The notes under the pieces were generated by a model. It did not search any database. It was not told the DNA's origin and worked only from the letters and a program-made list of their open reading frames with translations. 64,000 bases of DNA from the NCBI RefSeq assembly GCF_005154805.1, contig NZ_CP039727.1, positions 1,857,501-1,921,500 on the forward strand. Reading direction: 5' to 3'. Positions 8,979 to 19,239 of the stretch are shown piece by piece. Origin of the DNA: Bacillus sp. S3 (GTDB lineage Bacteria > Bacillota > Bacilli > Bacillales > Cytobacillaceae). Both the position numbers and the translations under genes were made by a program. How positions within the stretch are numbered: the stretch's first letter is position 1; every line of letters starts with the position of its first letter.

Positions 8979-9926
8979 ATGGGGAAAATAGCATTTGTTT
9001 TTCCAGGACAGGGGTCACAAACTGTTGGAATGAGTAAGGAACTTGCAGAAAAACACTCCGAGGTAATGGACTACTTTACGAAGGCAGACAGTAGGTTAAA
9101 TGTGCCTCTGAGCAAGTTAATATTTGAAGGACCTAAAGAAGAATTAACAATAACTTATAATACCCAGCCTGCCCTGTTAACGACAAGTATGGCTATTTTG
9201 GAATACTTCAGCAAATCGGGAGTAAAAGCGGATTTTGCGGCAGGGCACAGCCTTGGTGAATATTCGGCTCTTGTTGCTGCTGGCGTATTTTCTTTTGAAG
9301 ATGGTGTGTACGCTGTCAGAAAGCGTGGAGAGTTTATGGAAAACGCCGTACCAAATGGCGAAGGTTCCATGGCAGCAGTACTAGGCCTTGACCGTGAACC
9401 GCTTGCGGCGGTTACGATTGAAGTAAGTGAATCAGGTCATACCGTTTCTTTGGCAAATTTAAACTGTCCAGGTCAAATTGTGATTTCAGGATCACGCGAA
9501 GGGGTAGAGCTTGCAGGCGTAAAAGCAAAAGAAGCTGGAGCAAAAAGGGTACTGCCACTGGATGTAAGTGGACCTTTTCATTCAGCACTAATGAAACCGG
9601 CGGCAGATCAACTTCGTGAGGTTTTAGATGGGGTTGAAATGAAGGATGCAGCCATCCCGGTTGTTGTGAATGTCAGCGCTGAACCAATTCAATCCGCTTC
9701 AGACATAAAGGATAAACTTATCGAACAATTATATTCCCCTGTTTTATGGGAAGATTCTGTTGCGAAAATGATTGAATTGGGTGTTGACACCTTTATAGAA
9801 ATTGGTCCAGGGAAAGTTCTTTCAGGTTTAATTAAAAAAATTGATAAAACAGTAAAAATATATTCCGTTTCCGATGAAGAGAGTGCCAATGCTGTCATCG
9901 AGGCGTTAAAGGAGGAAAACCTATGA
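8979..9926 (+). CDS. fabD: Malonyl-CoA:ACP transacylase
   Basis: Loads malonyl groups from CoA onto acyl carrier protein, the entry to chain elongation. The 315 residues open with [13 protein letters not shown], and the nucleophile serine is in [10 protein letters not shown], with the catalytic His in [15 protein letters not shown] site precedes the ATG. The stop overlaps the fabG start by 4 nt (ATGA), indicating coupled translation. Confidence 0.97.
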   Translation: MGKIAFVFPGQGSQTVGMSKELAEKHSEVMDYFTKADSRLNVPLSKLIFEGPKEELTITYNTQPALLTTSMAILEYFSKSGVKADFAAGHSLGEYSALVAAGVFSFEDGVYAVRKRGEFMENAVPNGEGSMAAVLGLDREPLAAVTIEVSESGHTVSLANLNCPGQIVISGSREGVELAGVKAKEAGAKRVLPLDVSGPFHSALMKPAADQLREVLDGVEMKDAAIPVVVNVSAEPIQSASDIKDKLIEQLYSPVLWEDSVAKMIELGVDTFIEIGPGKVLSGLIKKIDKTVKIYSVSDEESANAVIEALKEENL

Positions 9927-10666
9927 GTTTAGCTGGGAAGTCTGTTCTTGTGACAGGAGCATCTCGAGGAATCGGCAGAGAAATTGCCCTGGAACTAGCA
10001 AAACAAGGTGCGAATGTAGCCGTTAATTTCGCAGGCAGTGAAGCGAAAGCAAATGAAGTGGTTGATGAAATTAAAGCGCTTGGACGGGATGCAATTGCTA
10101 TAAAATGTAATGTTGCAAATGCCGAGGAAGTCGCTGAAATGGTGAAGGGGACGATTGACCGTTTCGGTAAGCTTGACATCCTCGTCAATAATGCGGGAAT
10201 TACGAAGGATAATTTATTGATGAGAATGAAGGAAGAGGAATGGGATGATGTCATCAACATCAACTTGAAAGGTGTTTTCCTTTGTACAAAAGCAGTCACC
10301 CGGCAAATGATGAAGCAGCGCGTGGGCCGAATCATTAATATTGCCTCCATCGTCGGGGTGAGCGGCAACCCAGGCCAAGCGAACTATGTAGCAGCTAAAG
10401 CAGGTGTGATTGGACTAACCAAAACGACTGCCAAAGAATTGGCCTCTAGAAATATTACAGTCAACGCCATTGCACCGGGCTTCATTACGACAGATATGAC
10501 TGATAAATTATCTGAAGACGTAAAGGCGGAAATGTTAAAACAGATTCCATTGGCAAGATTAGGGGAGCCTAAAGATATTGCGAAAATAACTGCATTTTTA
10601 GCTTCAGATGACTCATCCTATATAACAGGCCAAACTTTCCACGTCGACGGCGGAATGGTAATGTAA
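9923..10666 (+). CDS. fabG: 3-oxoacyl-[ACP] reductase
   Basis: NADPH-dependent reduction of beta-ketoacyl-ACP in fatty acid elongation. The 247-residue short-chain dehydrogenase has the Rossmann [16 protein letters not shown], the structural NNAGITKD, the catalytic Ser in NIASIVG and the Tyr-Lys pair in YVAAKAG. It overlaps fabD by 4 nt. The operon is then interrupted by a 120-bp hairpin-forming repeat before acpP, so fabG and acpP transcripts may be partly uncoupled. Confidence 0.97.
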   Translation: MSLAGKSVLVTGASRGIGREIALELAKQGANVAVNFAGSEAKANEVVDEIKALGRDAIAIKCNVANAEEVAEMVKGTIDRFGKLDILVNNAGITKDNLLMRMKEEEWDDVININLKGVFLCTKAVTRQMMKQRVGRIINIASIVGVSGNPGQANYVAAKAGVIGLTKTTAKELASRNITVNAIAPGFITTDMTDKLSEDVKAEMLKQIPLARLGEPKDIAKITAFLASDDSSYITGQTFHVDGGMVM

Positions 10667-10675
10667 AATCGAAAT

Positions 10676-10795
10676 GCGGAAGCGCCTTGATCAGGGGTGA
10701 CAGGCATAAGCCAATCCGGCGAGAAGGCTGTTCTTTAGCCTTCTTGACGGATTGGCTTATGACCCCGAGCCCCTAGGCGCTGAAGCTGGACAGTT
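10676..10795 (-). repeat. Intergenic repeat, hairpin form (copy 2)
   Basis: Carries the same ends as the other repeats (GCGGAAGCGCC... at one side, GAAGCTGGACAGTTATCAAA at the other, reverse orientation), but the centre is different: CATAAGCCAATCCG (10705-10718) pairs perfectly with CGGATTGGCTTATG (10748-10761), and inside it AGAAGGCT (10722-10729) pairs with AGCCTTCT (10737-10744). Outer arms GCGCCT (10682-10687) and AGGCGC (10775-10780) also pair. It can fold into one long nested hairpin between fabG and acpP. Confidence 0.85.
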
Positions 10796-10828
10796 ATCAA
10801 AGTTCAATGCAGTTTTTATTAAAAGTGG

Positions 10829-10857
10829 TGTATTATTTTAATAAAATACTCTATAAT
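10829..10857 (+). promoter_or_regulatory. Possible acpP promoter
   Basis: A perfect TATAAT (10852-10857) stands about 24 bp before the acpP start. The matching -35 at the 17-bp distance (TGTATT, 10829-10834) is weak. A separate acpP promoter makes sense because a strong hairpin repeat separates it from fabG. Confidence 0.45.
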
Positions 10858-10880
10858 AGCTTGAGGGGAGGTGAACAAGC

Positions 10881-11114
10881 ATGGCAGAGGTATTAGAACG
10901 TGTTACAAAAATCATCGTTGACCGCTTAGGCGTTGATGAGTCTCAAGTTACGCTTGAAGCTTCATTTAAAGATGATCTTGGTGCTGATTCCCTTGACGTA
11001 GTTGAACTAGTAATGGAATTAGAAGATGAGTTCGATATGGAGATTTCTGACGATGATGCTGAAAAAATCGGCACTGTTGGTGATGCTGTTAATTACATAA
11101 ATAGCAGTAAGTAA
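10881..11114 (+). CDS. acpP: Acyl carrier protein
   Basis: Small acidic cytoplasmic protein that carries growing acyl chains on 4'-phosphopantetheine. The 77 residues include [19 protein letters not shown]; the Ser of the DSL motif is the attachment site. Start has a GGGGAGGTGA site. Two hairpins follow before rnc. Also known as acpA in Bacillus. Confidence 0.98.
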   Translation: MAEVLERVTKIIVDRLGVDESQVTLEASFKDDLGADSLDVVELVMELEDEFDMEISDDDAEKIGTVGDAVNYINSSK

Positions 11115-11133
11115 TCACGTTAGATTTATTCAA

Positions 11134-11165
11134 AAAGCTCCGTTTTCAAACGGAGCTTTATTCTG
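11134..11165 (+). terminator. Terminator of acpP
   Basis: AAAGCTCCGTT (11134-11144) pairs with AACGGAGCTTT (11149-11159), a perfect 11-bp stem, followed by a short T-containing tail. Confidence 0.75.
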
Positions 11166-11173
11166 TATGATAG

Positions 11174-11216
11174 AACTTGGCAGAGTAACTATCTGCCAAG
11201 TTTCTTTGCGTTTTGT
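11174..11216 (+). terminator. Second hairpin before rnc
   Basis: AACTTGGCAGA (11174-11184) pairs perfectly with TCTGCCAAGTT (11192-11202), followed by TCTTTGCGTTTT. It may be a backup terminator or a processing site in the leader of rnc. Confidence 0.6.
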
Positions 11217-11277
11217 ATGAAACTTTTTTAAACTAGTAGCAGAGTATTTTGTAAATTTGATGCAAGGTGGAGACTTT

Positions 11278-12018
11278 ATGCGCAAGAATAGTAAGGGAAA
11301 AGAGTTAAACAATCGCGCAAAAGAAAATCAATTTAAAGATTTTCGGGATATGATCGGTATTAAAATTGAAAATGAGAAATTATTAAAACAAGCTTTTACC
11401 CATTCATCCTATGTGAATGAGCATCGCAGAAAGCCTTTCGAAGATAATGAAAGACTTGAATTTTTAGGAGATGCTGTCCTTGAGCTGACAGTCTCACAAT
11501 TCCTTTTTAAAAAATATCCAACGATGACTGAAGGAGAACTGACGAAACTGCGGGCAGCCATTGTTTGTGAGCCGTCACTTGTCGCTTTTGCCAATGAGCT
11601 AGAATTTGGTAAATTCATTTTGCTCGGCAAAGGAGAAGAAATGACTGGCGGACGCGAGCGTCCCGCCCTGCTTGCTGACGTTTTTGAAGCATTCATTGGA
11701 GCTCTTTATTTGGACCAAGGAATTGAAACAGTTACTGGATTTCTTGAAAAAATTGTTTTTCCTAAAATAAATGCCGGTGCTTTTTCTCATGTGATGGATT
11801 TTAAAAGCCAGCTGCAGGAACTTATTCAACGGGATGGTACAGGAACGATTGAATATCGTGTCCTTCAGGAAAAAGGACCTGCCCATAATAAGGAGTTTGT
11901 TTCCAGAGTGTCCTTAAATGGGGAAGAACTTGGATGTGGAACAGGAAAATCTAAGAAGGAAGCGGAACAGCATGCTGCGCAAATGGCATTAAGCATACTA
12001 AAAGCAAAGACAACCTAG
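11278..12018 (+). CDS. rnc: Ribonuclease III
   Basis: Double-stranded RNA endonuclease for rRNA processing and small cytoplasmic RNA maturation. The 246 residues have the RNase III signature [16 protein letters not shown] (catalytic Glu/Asp), [19 protein letters not shown], and a C-terminal dsRNA-binding domain ending [16 protein letters not shown] chose ATG 11278 because AAGGTGGA lies 7 nt upstream; the frame is open to 11257. The gene follows two strong hairpins and precedes smc as in B. subtilis. Confidence 0.96.
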   Translation: MRKNSKGKELNNRAKENQFKDFRDMIGIKIENEKLLKQAFTHSSYVNEHRRKPFEDNERLEFLGDAVLELTVSQFLFKKYPTMTEGELTKLRAAIVCEPSLVAFANELEFGKFILLGKGEEMTGGRERPALLADVFEAFIGALYLDQGIETVTGFLEKIVFPKINAGAFSHVMDFKSQLQELIQRDGTGTIEYRVLQEKGPAHNKEFVSRVSLNGEELGCGTGKSKKEAEQHAAQMALSILKAKTT

Positions 12019-12073
12019 AAATAACAAAATGTTTGCAGGAGAAATCCTCGCGCAACATAGGGAGGATAAAGAA

Positions 12074-15000
12074 ATGTTTTTAAAACGGTTGGACATTATC
12101 GGCTTTAAATCTTTCGCTGAACGTATTGAAGTTGATTTTGTTCCTGGAGTAACGGCTGTCGTAGGTCCGAATGGCAGTGGCAAAAGTAATATTACTGATG
12201 CCATTCGCTGGGTTTTGGGTGAACAGTCTGCAAAGTCTCTAAGAGGCAGTAAGATGGAAGATATCATTTTTGCCGGAAGCGATTCAAGAAGGGCCCTTAA
12301 TTTTGCTGAAGTAACGCTTTCATTGGACAATACTGACCAAGGATTAGGAATTGATTTTAATGAGGTAAGTGTGACGAGAAGAGTTTCACGCTCGGGTGAA
12401 AGTGAATTTTTCATCAATAAACAGCCATGCCGGCTTAAGGACATTATCGATTTATTTATGGATTCAGGACTTGGCAGGGAAGCATTTTCGATTATTAGCC
12501 AAGGAAAGGTCGAAGAAATATTAAATAGCAAAGCAGAGGACCGCCGAACCATCTTTGAAGAGGCTGCCGGGGTGCTAAAATATAAAAACCGCAAGAAAAA
12601 AGCCGAGAGTAAACTATTTGAAACACAGGATAATTTAAACCGTGTGAATGATATTATACATGAGCTGGAAAGTCAAGTGGAGCCGCTGAAAATACAAGCA
12701 TCCATGGCCAAGGACTTTTTGGAGAAGAAAGAGGAGCTAGAAAAAATAGAGGTTGCCCTAACGGTTTTTGAAATTGAAGACCTCCATCAGAAATGGGAAC
12801 AACTTTCAAATCAGTTAGAGGAGCATCAACAGGAAGAGCTGAAGCTATCTTCAGAGCTTCAAGTGAAAGAAGCAAAAATTGTGGAAACAAGAGACAAGAT
12901 TTCCGCATTAGATGAATCGATTACCGATTTGCAAAATGTCTTGCTGCATGCAAGTGAGGAACTTGAAAAGCTTGCAGGAAGAAAAGAAGTTTTAAAGGAA
13001 CGGAAGAAAAATGCCGCCCAGAATAAAGATCAGTTAAAAGCGAATATTTCAGAACTGACAGAACGGATCAGCCAGCTGAAGAAAAATCGTGACTTGGCTG
13101 CTGAATCATTTAAAGCCCTGGGTGACCAAGTAAAAAAATTGCAATCAGGACTCAAAGAAAAACAGGAGAAACTGCAATTATTTACTGAAAATATCGAGGA
13201 AAAAATTGAAGGCTTGAAAGGTGAATATATTGAGCTGCTGAATGATCAGGCTGGAGCGAAAAATGAAATAAAATATATTGACCAGCAATTGGAGCAGCAG
13301 GAGCGCAAGAGTTCCCGCCTTGATGCAGAAAATGAAAAATATATCGATGAACGGCAAATTGCCCAATCGAAGAAGCAAGAAATTCTAGAAGCGTTAGGAG
13401 AAATAGGGCAGCAGTTAGCGGGTCAGGTCGTGGCCTTTCGTGAACAGCAGCGGAAGCTTGAATCCGTTAAAGACAACTACCAAAAACAAGAAAAGACTTT
13501 ATATCAAGCATATCAAATTCTTCAGCAAGCGAAATCGAGAAAAGAATTGCTTGAGGAGATGGATGAAGACTATGCTGGTTTTTTCCAAGGGGTAAAAGAA
13601 GTTCTTAAGGCCCGAGGGAATAAGCTAGAGGGAATCGAAGGTGCCGTTGCTGAGCTTGTCACCGTGCCAAAAGAGTATGAAACGGCACTGGAAACAGCAT
13701 TTGGCGGTGCGCTGCAGCATATTGTCGTTGATACTGAACAAAATGCCCGAACAGCGATTCAATATTTAAAACAGAATTCATATGGACGAGCGACCTTTTT
13801 ACCATTAAGTGTTATCAAAGGAAGACCGTTAACCTCGGCACAGTTGTCAGCCATTCAAAATCATCCATCGTTAATTGGCCCGGCCGTCAATCTGGTTACG
13901 TTTGAGCAAAAGTATACTGAGGTCATGACAAACCTGCTAGGGAATGTTGTTGTAACAAAAGACCTTAAAGGGGCTAATGAATTAGCAAAAATTCTTCAGT
14001 ACCGTGCAAGACTGGTGACATTAGATGGTGATCTTGTTAATCCGGGCGGTTCGATGACGGGCGGTGCGCTGAAACAGAAATCATCCTCCTTGCTAACGAG
14101 AAAAGGGGAGCTTGAAAATTTAAAGGAAAAGCTTGTGATGATGGAAGAAAAAACAGCGGGCTTGGAAAGTGCTGTTAAAACCGGAAAACATGAAGTGCAA
14201 AAGTCAGAGCAGAGACTTGATGAGATTCGGCAGGCAGGTGAGGAACTTAGACTCCGGGAGCAAACGGTGAAGGGAGATCTTCGCGAGGCAGAACTGCGTG
14301 AAAAGAATATTAATGACCGATTGGCAATTTATGATCTTGAAAAAGGCCAATTCTCGGAAGAAAAAGAAATGTTAATGAAGCGAAAGCTGGAATTATCAAA
14401 GGGAATCGAAACCTATGGGGTTACGATTGCTGAACTTGATGCGCAAATTATCAAATTAACTGAACAAAAGACAAATGATATGACCTCTAAAGAGACCCTT
14501 TTAAATGAAATAAATGAGTTAAAGGTTGAGTTTGCTTCTAAAAATGAACAATTTGCAAATGCAAACGATCGATTAGCCCTTATTAGCGAAGATCTCACGG
14601 AAAGCGAACAAAAGCTGACTATCTTTTCGGAAGACCTTGACTTGTTAACATCGGAAATGACAAACAGCTCATCAGGTGAAGAGCAAATTGAAGCAGCGGC
14701 TATAAAAAAACAACAGGACAAGGAAGCAACTTTACAGCTAATAACAACGAGAAGGCAAGAACGTTTATCCTTGCAAGATTTCTTGGAAAACCTGGAGCTG
14801 GAAACAAAAGAGTTAAAAAGGCTCCATAAAGGTATGGTTGTGGTCTTAAAGGATGAGGAAGTCAAAATTAACCGCTTAGATGTTGAACTAGAAAACCGAC
14901 TTGGCCACTTAAGAGAAGAGTACCTTTTGTCGTTTGAAGGGGCTAAGGAACAGTATCCATTGACGGTTCCGGTAGAGGAAGCAGCGAAAAAGGTCAAATT

Positions 15001-15640
15001 AATCAAGCTTGCTATCGAGGAGCTTGGAAATGTCAACATTGGTGCAATTGAAGAATATGAACGTGTCTCTGAGCGCTATGAGTTTTTAAATGAACAAAAG
15101 ACAGACCTCCAGCAAGCAAAAGATACCCTTTTCCAGGTGATAGAGGAAATGGACATAGAAATGAAGCGGCGCTTTGAACATACGTTTGAGGGAATTCGTG
15201 AATATTTTGAACCTACCTTTCGAACCCTTTTTGGCGGCGGAAGAGCTGATCTGGTTCTGACGGTCCCAGAGGATTTATTGAATACCGGTGTGGAAATTGT
15301 AGCCCAGCCGCCGGGTAAAAAGCTGCAAAACCTTGGTTTATTATCAGGCGGAGAGCGTGCATTAACAGCCATTGCTCTGTTATTTTCCATTTTAAAAGTA
15401 CGTCCAGTCCCTTTCTGTATTCTTGATGAGGTCGAAGCGGCATTGGATGAAGCTAACGTCTACCGTTTCAGTCAATATTTAAAGCGCTATAGTGCGGAGA
15501 CGCAATTTATTGTCATTACCCACCGTAAAGGGACAATGGAGGAAGCAGATGTTCTATACGGGATTACCATGCAGGAATCTGGTGTATCAAAACTTGTATC
15601 CGTCCGCTTAGAGGATACAAAGGAACTTGTTGAATCATAA
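12074..15640 (+). CDS. smc: Chromosome segregation protein SMC
   Basis: ATPase of the SMC-ScpA-ScpB condensin that organises and separates chromosomes. The 1188 residues match the usual 1186. Walker A is GPNGSGKSNI near the N-terminus; long coiled coils flank a hinge around residues 500-680 (LVTLDGDLVNPGGSMTGG). At the C-terminus are the signature LSGGERALTA and Walker B FCILDEVEAALDEAN. The start is ATG 12074 (MFLKRLDIIGFKSFA), preceded by AGGGAGG; upstream in-frame codons at 12029 lack a site. It is followed by ftsY after 19 nt. Confidence 0.96.
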   Translation: MFLKRLDIIGFKSFAERIEVDFVPGVTAVVGPNGSGKSNITDAIRWVLGEQSAKSLRGSKMEDIIFAGSDSRRALNFAEVTLSLDNTDQGLGIDFNEVSVTRRVSRSGESEFFINKQPCRLKDIIDLFMDSGLGREAFSIISQGKVEEILNSKAEDRRTIFEEAAGVLKYKNRKKKAESKLFETQDNLNRVNDIIHELESQVEPLKIQASMAKDFLEKKEELEKIEVALTVFEIEDLHQKWEQLSNQLEEHQQEELKLSSELQVKEAKIVETRDKISALDESITDLQNVLLHASEELEKLAGRKEVLKERKKNAAQNKDQLKANISELTERISQLKKNRDLAAESFKALGDQVKKLQSGLKEKQEKLQLFTENIEEKIEGLKGEYIELLNDQAGAKNEIKYIDQQLEQQERKSSRLDAENEKYIDERQIAQSKKQEILEALGEIGQQLAGQVVAFREQQRKLESVKDNYQKQEKTLYQAYQILQQAKSRKELLEEMDEDYAGFFQGVKEVLKARGNKLEGIEGAVAELVTVPKEYETALETAFGGALQHIVVDTEQNARTAIQYLKQNSYGRATFLPLSVIKGRPLTSAQLSAIQNHPSLIGPAVNLVTFEQKYTEVMTNLLGNVVVTKDLKGANELAKILQYRARLVTLDGDLVNPGGSMTGGALKQKSSSLLTRKGELENLKEKLVMMEEKTAGLESAVKTGKHEVQKSEQRLDEIRQAGEELRLREQTVKGDLREAELREKNINDRLAIYDLEKGQFSEEKEMLMKRKLELSKGIETYGVTIAELDAQIIKLTEQKTNDMTSKETLLNEINELKVEFASKNEQFANANDRLALISEDLTESEQKLTIFSEDLDLLTSEMTNSSSGEEQIEAAAIKKQQDKEATLQLITTRRQERLSLQDFLENLELETKELKRLHKGMVVVLKDEEVKINRLDVELENRLGHLREEYLLSFEGAKEQYPLTVPVEEAAKKVKLIKLAIEELGNVNIGAIEEYERVSERYEFLNEQKTDLQQAKDTLFQVIEEMDIEMKRRFEHTFEGIREYFEPTFRTLFGGGRADLVLTVPEDLLNTGVEIVAQPPGKKLQNLGLLSGGERALTAIALLFSILKVRPVPFCILDEVEAALDEANVYRFSQYLKRYSAETQFIVITHRKGTMEEADVLYGITMQESGVSKLVSVRLEDTKELVES

Positions 15641-15659
15641 TCGATGAGGAAGTGAAATC

Positions 15660-16646
15660 ATGAGTTTTTTTAAAAAATTGAAAGAAAAAATTACAAAACA
15701 GACGGATACTGTCACAGAGAAATTTAAGGAAGGTCTTACAAAAACAAGAGACAACTTTTCCGGAAAAGTAAACGACCTTGTTGCCAGGTATCGTAAAGTC
15801 GATGAAGATTTCTTCGAAGAATTAGAGGAAATTTTAATTCAGGCAGATGTGGGCTTTGATACGGTTATGCAGCTGATTGAAGAGCTTAAGATGGAGGTTA
15901 AACGCCGAAACATCCAAGACCCTGGGGAGGTCCAAAGTGTTATTTCTGAGAAGCTGGTTGAAATTTACAATGCAGGTGAGGGGCAATCCTCAAACTTGAA
16001 CATACAGGAGGATGGCCTGACAGTCATATTATTTGTTGGGGTAAACGGTGTTGGAAAGACAACTACCATTGGGAAACTTGGACATAAGTTTAAGAGTGAA
16101 GGGAAGAAGGTTTTAATGGCCGCAGGTGATACCTTCCGTGCAGGGGCCATCGAACAACTGGAAGTCTGGGGCGATCGAGTGGGTGTCGAGGTAATTAAGC
16201 AGGCAGAAGGCTCAGACCCTGCAGCAGTCATGTATGATGCCATCCAAGCAGCTAAATCACGTCAAGCTGATATTCTACTGTGTGATACAGCGGGCCGTTT
16301 GCAAAATAAAGTGAACTTGATGAAAGAGCTTGAGAAGGTAAAGCGTGTGATTGAAAGGGAAATTCCGGATGCTCCTCATGAAGTCATCCTTGTCCTAGAT
16401 GCAACAACTGGGCAAAATGCACTGATTCAGGCAAAGACCTTTAAAGAGGCGACCAACGTAAGCGGTATCGTATTATCTAAATTAGACGGAACGGCAAAAG
16501 GCGGTATCGTTCTTGCCATCCGTAACGAACTGAAAATCCCGGTCAAATTCGTCGGTCTTGGTGAAAAGATGGATGACCTGCAAGAATTTGATGCTGAAAA
16601 ATACGTATACGGATTGTTTGCTGACCAAGTAGAGAAAAGTGAATAA
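15660..16646 (+). CDS. ftsY: Signal recognition particle receptor FtsY
   Basis: Membrane-associated SRP GTPase receptor that brings Ffh-ribosome complexes to the translocon. The 328 residues have a charged N-terminal region, then the NG domain: [15 protein letters not shown] (G1), DTAGR (G3), [10 protein letters not shown] (G4) and the late [13 protein letters not shown]. The long acidic A domain of E. coli FtsY is absent, as in Bacillus. A very strong terminator follows at 16667, so the next operon is independent. In B. subtilis ylxM and ffh follow directly; here a 12-kb operon intervenes. Confidence 0.97.
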   Translation: MSFFKKLKEKITKQTDTVTEKFKEGLTKTRDNFSGKVNDLVARYRKVDEDFFEELEEILIQADVGFDTVMQLIEELKMEVKRRNIQDPGEVQSVISEKLVEIYNAGEGQSSNLNIQEDGLTVILFVGVNGVGKTTTIGKLGHKFKSEGKKVLMAAGDTFRAGAIEQLEVWGDRVGVEVIKQAEGSDPAAVMYDAIQAAKSRQADILLCDTAGRLQNKVNLMKELEKVKRVIEREIPDAPHEVILVLDATTGQNALIQAKTFKEATNVSGIVLSKLDGTAKGGIVLAIRNELKIPVKFVGLGEKMDDLQEFDAEKYVYGLFADQVEKSE

Positions 16647-16666
16647 TACAGAGATAGAATCATTCA

Positions 16667-16696
16667 AACAGCAGCGATGTAGCTGCTGTTTTTTTC
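16667..16696 (+). terminator. Terminator of smc-ftsY
   Basis: AACAGCAGC (16667-16675) pairs perfectly with GCTGCTGTT (16682-16690), followed by TTTTTC. Strong intrinsic terminator closing the rnc-smc-ftsY operon. Confidence 0.9.
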
Positions 16697-16713
16697 GCAT
16701 ATCTAAAAAAATA

Positions 16714-16741
16714 TTGCATTTATTTGCCAAAAGTGTAAAAT
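16714..16741 (+). promoter_or_regulatory. Possible promoter of the vWA/MoxR/ABC operon
   Basis: TTGCAT (16714-16719), 16 bp, TAAAAT (16736-16741), about 130 bp before the first gene. Reasonable but not unique in this AT-rich stretch. The remaining 16742-16869 holds only the leader and a GGGGGGAA ribosome binding site. Confidence 0.4.
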
Positions 16742-16869
16742 TACACAAAAGGATATATGGAAAGGATGGGTAGGATAATTTGATGTTTTTTTTGAATATT
16801 GTAGTGTAATAGACAAGCTTTTACGTCTATTAAATAGACAGATCTGAGAGGTTTTTAGGGGGAATCTTT

Positions 16870-19239
16870 TTGTTAAAGAAAAGGCTGTGTTTTATTTTAC
16901 TCATGTGTGTGTTTTTCTTGTGTCAAGCAGCAGTTCCAGCTGAAGCAGAAGCTGGTTTTATTAAAATTTCTGTCAAAGAAGGATTCGATGGAAAAGTGAA
17001 AAGCGACCGCGGCTTTCCTGTTCAAGTAATGGTTGAAAATAGCGGAGCAGATTTCACCGGTGATCTTCTTTTCAATTTTGCTTCAACATATAATTCCAGC
17101 GGGGCAAAGATATTGTCCATTGATGTACCAAAGGGAAGCAAAAAAACTTATACGATGTCATTACCAGGTTTTTCAGAAGAATATTTCAATAATTGGCAAA
17201 TAAAGCAGACGATCTTTTTATATAAAGGCAGCTGGAAAGATGGGAATGAGCAAGCCTTCGCCGGAGATAAAATCCTAAAGCCCAAATATCTGGATCCGGA
17301 TGGCAGAACATTAGGGATGTTAAGTGAGAATGCCGACCGTTTAAAAGAATTAAAGGTGATGGCAACAACAAATCATCTTGAATCAATCGTATTAACTGAA
17401 GAGATGATTCCTGAAGACGAACTAGGCTTAGCATTGTTTGATTACATATTAATTGATGAGTTTAGCGTTTCTAAACTGAAAAAATCACAACAGCAAGCAA
17501 TCCTCAAGTGGATTCAAAATGGCGGGATATTGATTGCCGGTGCTGCGCCTGATGCAGCGGGTTCTTATGGCAGCCTTTACGAGGAATTGCCAATGAAATC
17601 TAATAAAGAGGAACTCGCAGATACAAAAATGTTCCAAGTGGCGTCGGCACAACCGGCATTTCCGAACATTCCAGTATTTATTGGCGAGTTGGATCGGGGA
17701 GCGGAAGTCGCACTCAAAAGCGGCGAGATACCAATGGTTGTTCATAAAGGATACGGTGCCGGAGAAATATGGCAGACGGCCTTTTCGTTAGGTGATGAAC
17801 CACTCTCTTCCTGGAACGAATATGGTCAATGGTTTGCTTTAAGTCCGATTCTAAATACGGTCACCCCGGTTCAATTTCAAAAAGGCGGCCCAAATCGCTA
17901 TGACATGTTGTTTAATGAATTTGCCGAAATGAATGAATACTTTGCGGGATCACAATTTTCCGTTGGGCAAATCAGCCTGTTCCTGTTCATTTATCTCATG
18001 GTACTCGCACCGTTATTGTATTTCATGTTAAAAAGACTGGATAAACGGGAGCATGCTTGGTGGATTATTGCCGCTGTTGCCCTTGTTTCCTCAGTAGGAA
18101 TCTTTGCAATTGGGGCAAAAGACAGAATCGCTAACCCGCAGATGAACCAAACCGGCATCTATAGGGCAGATCATGGTCAGTTAAATGGTTATGAGGCTTT
18201 TAGCTTTCTTTCGAATACAAGCGGCGATTATGACCTGAATTTTTCGCAAGGAACCTTCAACGGTGTGCCGGGGTCATCTTCCATTGCAGTGGAGGATGGA
18301 AAGCGATATGCCGTATTGGAAAATAGCAGAAACGCTAATCGTGTCACTTTTCCAAATGTCGAATATTGGTCTTTAAGAACCTTTTATGGCCAGGCTTCAA
18401 AGAAAGATGCCGGCCAATTTGAGATAAAACTAACCAATGAAAATAAGAAGTTAACAGGGAATATTATCAATCATTTTCCCTATGACTTTGAAGAGTTGAC
18501 TATATGGTCGGGCAGCAAAAAGATTGAGCTTGGCCCGTTGAAAAGCGGGGAGAGTCTTACGGTAAATAAAACATTGGAGCAGGATTATCTAGCCGGACCG
18601 TATAGTCAGGGGAATTCCTACCAGATGCCAAGTTCTCCGCAAGATGTGGATAAAATAAAAAGGGAAAGAATGGAATCCGGTGCAGTGGAATTTTTATATG
18701 ACGATTCCCAAACAGAAAATCAGCCTATTCTTTATGGCTATACAAAGGATTCTGTTATTAAAGCTGATTTAAAAGGAAAGAACGCGGTTAAGAATGGATT
18801 AACGCTAATCTATCAATCCTTAGATATCCAAACAAACATTAGCGGCTCTTTCACCATTAAGGATGATATGTTTCGAAACTATATCAACACCATCCGCGGC
18901 GGTGTGTTCAATGAAATGACAGGAACCCGCAACGAAAAGGAACTTGATGACGGCGAATATGACTATGTTTTGGAGCTTCCGAAGCAGCTGATGAACGGAA
19001 AAGCGAGTTTTCAAGAACTTGATATTACTTGGTATGGCGGGAATGTTACGTATTCACTCCTAAATCATACAACGGGAACCTTTTTGCCTTTACCTGATTC
19101 CCATACAACCATCAAGGAACAACTCGATCAATATATATCGGAGGACGGGACAATTACTATCAAATTGATAAAAACCGGACAAGGTGACCCTCTCGTCAGG
19201 ATGCCGGCGCTTGCGATAAAGGGGGGAATCAGCTCATGA
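16870..19239 (+). CDS. Secreted/membrane protein, first gene of the vWA/MoxR operon
   Basis: I do not recognise a named family with certainty. The 789 residues begin with a clear signal peptide (hydrophobic residues 8-20, likely cut after AEAEA near residue 28). An extracytoplasmic N-terminal part contains a beta-rich start and a region around 150-235 (DYILIDEF, ILKWIQNGGILIAGA) that looks like a Rossmann/glutamine-amidotransferase-like fold. Two membrane segments at about 368-390 and 400-417 flank a short basic loop, and residues 420-789 would again be outside. Start TTG has a GGGGGGAA site; the earlier part of the leader has no better start. It overlaps the next gene by 4 nt (ATGA), so it is translationally coupled to the ABC ATPase. 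Probably an accessory of that transporter. Confidence 0.8.
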   Translation: MLKKRLCFILLMCVFFLCQAAVPAEAEAGFIKISVKEGFDGKVKSDRGFPVQVMVENSGADFTGDLLFNFASTYNSSGAKILSIDVPKGSKKTYTMSLPGFSEEYFNNWQIKQTIFLYKGSWKDGNEQAFAGDKILKPKYLDPDGRTLGMLSENADRLKELKVMATTNHLESIVLTEEMIPEDELGLALFDYILIDEFSVSKLKKSQQQAILKWIQNGGILIAGAAPDAAGSYGSLYEELPMKSNKEELADTKMFQVASAQPAFPNIPVFIGELDRGAEVALKSGEIPMVVHKGYGAGEIWQTAFSLGDEPLSSWNEYGQWFALSPILNTVTPVQFQKGGPNRYDMLFNEFAEMNEYFAGSQFSVGQISLFLFIYLMVLAPLLYFMLKRLDKREHAWWIIAAVALVSSVGIFAIGAKDRIANPQMNQTGIYRADHGQLNGYEAFSFLSNTSGDYDLNFSQGTFNGVPGSSSIAVEDGKRYAVLENSRNANRVTFPNVEYWSLRTFYGQASKKDAGQFEIKLTNENKKLTGNIINHFPYDFEELTIWSGSKKIELGPLKSGESLTVNKTLEQDYLAGPYSQGNSYQMPSSPQDVDKIKRERMESGAVEFLYDDSQTENQPILYGYTKDSVIKADLKGKNAVKNGLTLIYQSLDIQTNISGSFTIKDDMFRNYINTIRGGVFNEMTGTRNEKELDDGEYDYVLELPKQLMNGKASFQELDITWYGGNVTYSLLNHTTGTFLPLPDSHTTIKEQLDQYISEDGTITIKLIKTGQGDPLVRMPALAIKGGISS

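Noticed and set aside
9895..10368. Minus-strand open frame of 157 codons within fabG
   Set aside because: Shadow antisense to a well-identified gene; no domain.
14413..15039. Minus-strand open frame of 208 codons within smc
   Set aside because: Shadow of the smc coding frame, Ser/Phe-rich with no motif or ribosome site.
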